A stretch of 8,189 nucleotides of DNA, taken from the NCBI GenBank assembly GCA_026984415.1, contig JALSSE010000376.1, forward strand, positions 1 through 8,189. The letters are read 5' to 3'. Every line of letters begins with the position of its first letter. Position 1 is the stretch's first letter. Source of the DNA: Hydrogenothermaceae bacterium (GTDB lineage Bacteria; Aquificota; Aquificae; Hydrogenothermales; Hydrogenothermaceae). Positions 7,641 through 8,189 of this stretch are shown piece by piece. Position numbers and translations under genes: made by a program. A model generated the notes under the pieces. The model worked only from the letters and a program-made list of their open reading frames with translations, searched no databases and was not told where the DNA came from.

Positions 7641-8189
7641 TTGAAAGGAGTTATAGCAGCAGGAGATAAATTAACTGCACAGGCAGGGGCAGAAATACTA
7701 AAATCTGGAGGAAATGCTTTTGATGCAGCAATAGCTTCAATACTAACTGCACATCTCACAGAACCTGCACTGACAAGTTTAGGTGGCGGTGGTTTTTTAC
7801 TTGCATACGAAAAAGGTTCAGAACCTATACTTTACGATTTCTTCGTTGATGTTCCACCTAAAAGAATTGAAAATCCAGATTTTTATCCAATTTATGTAGA
7901 TTTTGGAGACACAATTCAGGAATTTCATATTGGTTGCGGTTCTGTGGCAGTTCCCGGAATGGTTGCTGGTATATACAGGGTTCATCAGGAAAAAGGAAAA
8001 CTTCCATTAAAAGAAATAATAAAACCTGCCGTTAGTCTGGCAAGGAATGGATTTTATTTTTCTAAAATGCAGGCGTCATTCATAAAACTCCTTGAACCGA
8101 TTTTTACGGCAACAGAAGAATCAAGAAAACTTTATACTGTAAATGGAAATATTATAGATGAAACAACACTTTTTAAAAATCCAGATTAT
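7641..8189 (+). CDS. Gamma-glutamyltransferase-family protein, 5' part only
   Basis: Gamma-glutamyltransferases cleave or transfer the gamma-glutamyl group of glutathione-like compounds and mature by self-cleavage at a Thr. The 183 codons seen run open to the window edge, about the first third of a usual 500-580 aa protein, so the self-cleaving Thr is not visible. Family marks are AGAEILKSGGNAFDAAIA (15-32), SLGGGGFLL (46-54) and SVAVPGMVAG, close to the usual VGVPG. The position normally held by the substrate-binding Arg (DFRE, R114 in E. coli) reads DFFVD here (D66-F67-F68). The start is TTG, and the preceding in-frame codon is a stop. There is no signal peptide, unlike the periplasmic E. 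coli enzyme, so it is probably cytosolic. It follows the GCS2 ligase gene by 12 bp, probably in one operon. It may belong to a GGT-like subfamily with another substrate. Confidence 0.9.
   Translation, partial: MKGVIAAGDKLTAQAGAEILKSGGNAFDAAIASILTAHLTEPALTSLGGGGFLLAYEKGSEPILYDFFVDVPPKRIENPDFYPIYVDFGDTIQEFHIGCGSVAVPGMVAGIYRVHQEKGKLPLKEIIKPAVSLARNGFYFSKMQASFIKLLEPIFTATEESRKLYTVNGNIIDETTLFKNPDY

Overview
The window is about one-third G+C and densely coding, with short intergenic gaps. It encodes lysine/glutamate-rich proteins of the kind common in thermophiles. Gene content (cobalamin-independent methionine synthase, ferrochelatase, bifunctional CoaBC, a GCS2-type ligase, a gamma-glutamyltransferase-like protein), low G+C and frequent TTG starts fit a thermophilic Gram-negative chemolithotroph of the Aquificota, perhaps Hydrogenothermaceae (Sulfurihydrogenibium/Persephonella-like). 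That assignment is inference from composition and protein flavour, not a database match.

Layout from left to right. Positions 1-118 are a regulatory region with two near-identical 20-bp repeats, each containing a perfect TGCAAA-N3-TTTGCA palindrome. They flank a plausible extended -10 promoter for metE (119-2452, +). Next on the same strand is an unrecognised exported protein of 570 aa (2518-4230). A good sigma-70-type promoter then precedes hemH (4293-5249, +; TTG start). The hemH stop codon overlaps the stop codon of the convergent coaBC gene (5246-6418, -) within one TTAA. A 112-bp divergent promoter region (6419-6530) drives coaBC leftward and a YbdK/GCS2-type carboxylate-amine ligase gene (6531-7628, +; TTG start) rightward. 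Twelve bases after the ligase gene comes a gamma-glutamyltransferase-family gene (7641 to the window end; TTG start, incomplete). No intergenic stretch exceeds 300 bases. I saw no RNA genes, mobile elements or CRISPR.

Several genes touch cysteine and methionine chemistry: MetE methylates homocysteine, CoaB couples cysteine to phosphopantothenate, and the GCS2/GGT-like pair probably makes and processes a gamma-glutamyl compound. HemH supplies haem for respiration. Most of the window is housekeeping. The points most worth a second look are the paired metE operator, the GGT-like protein with Phe in place of the usual substrate-binding Arg and no export signal, its coupling to the GCS2 ligase, and the orphan exported protein with two equally spaced cysteine pairs.
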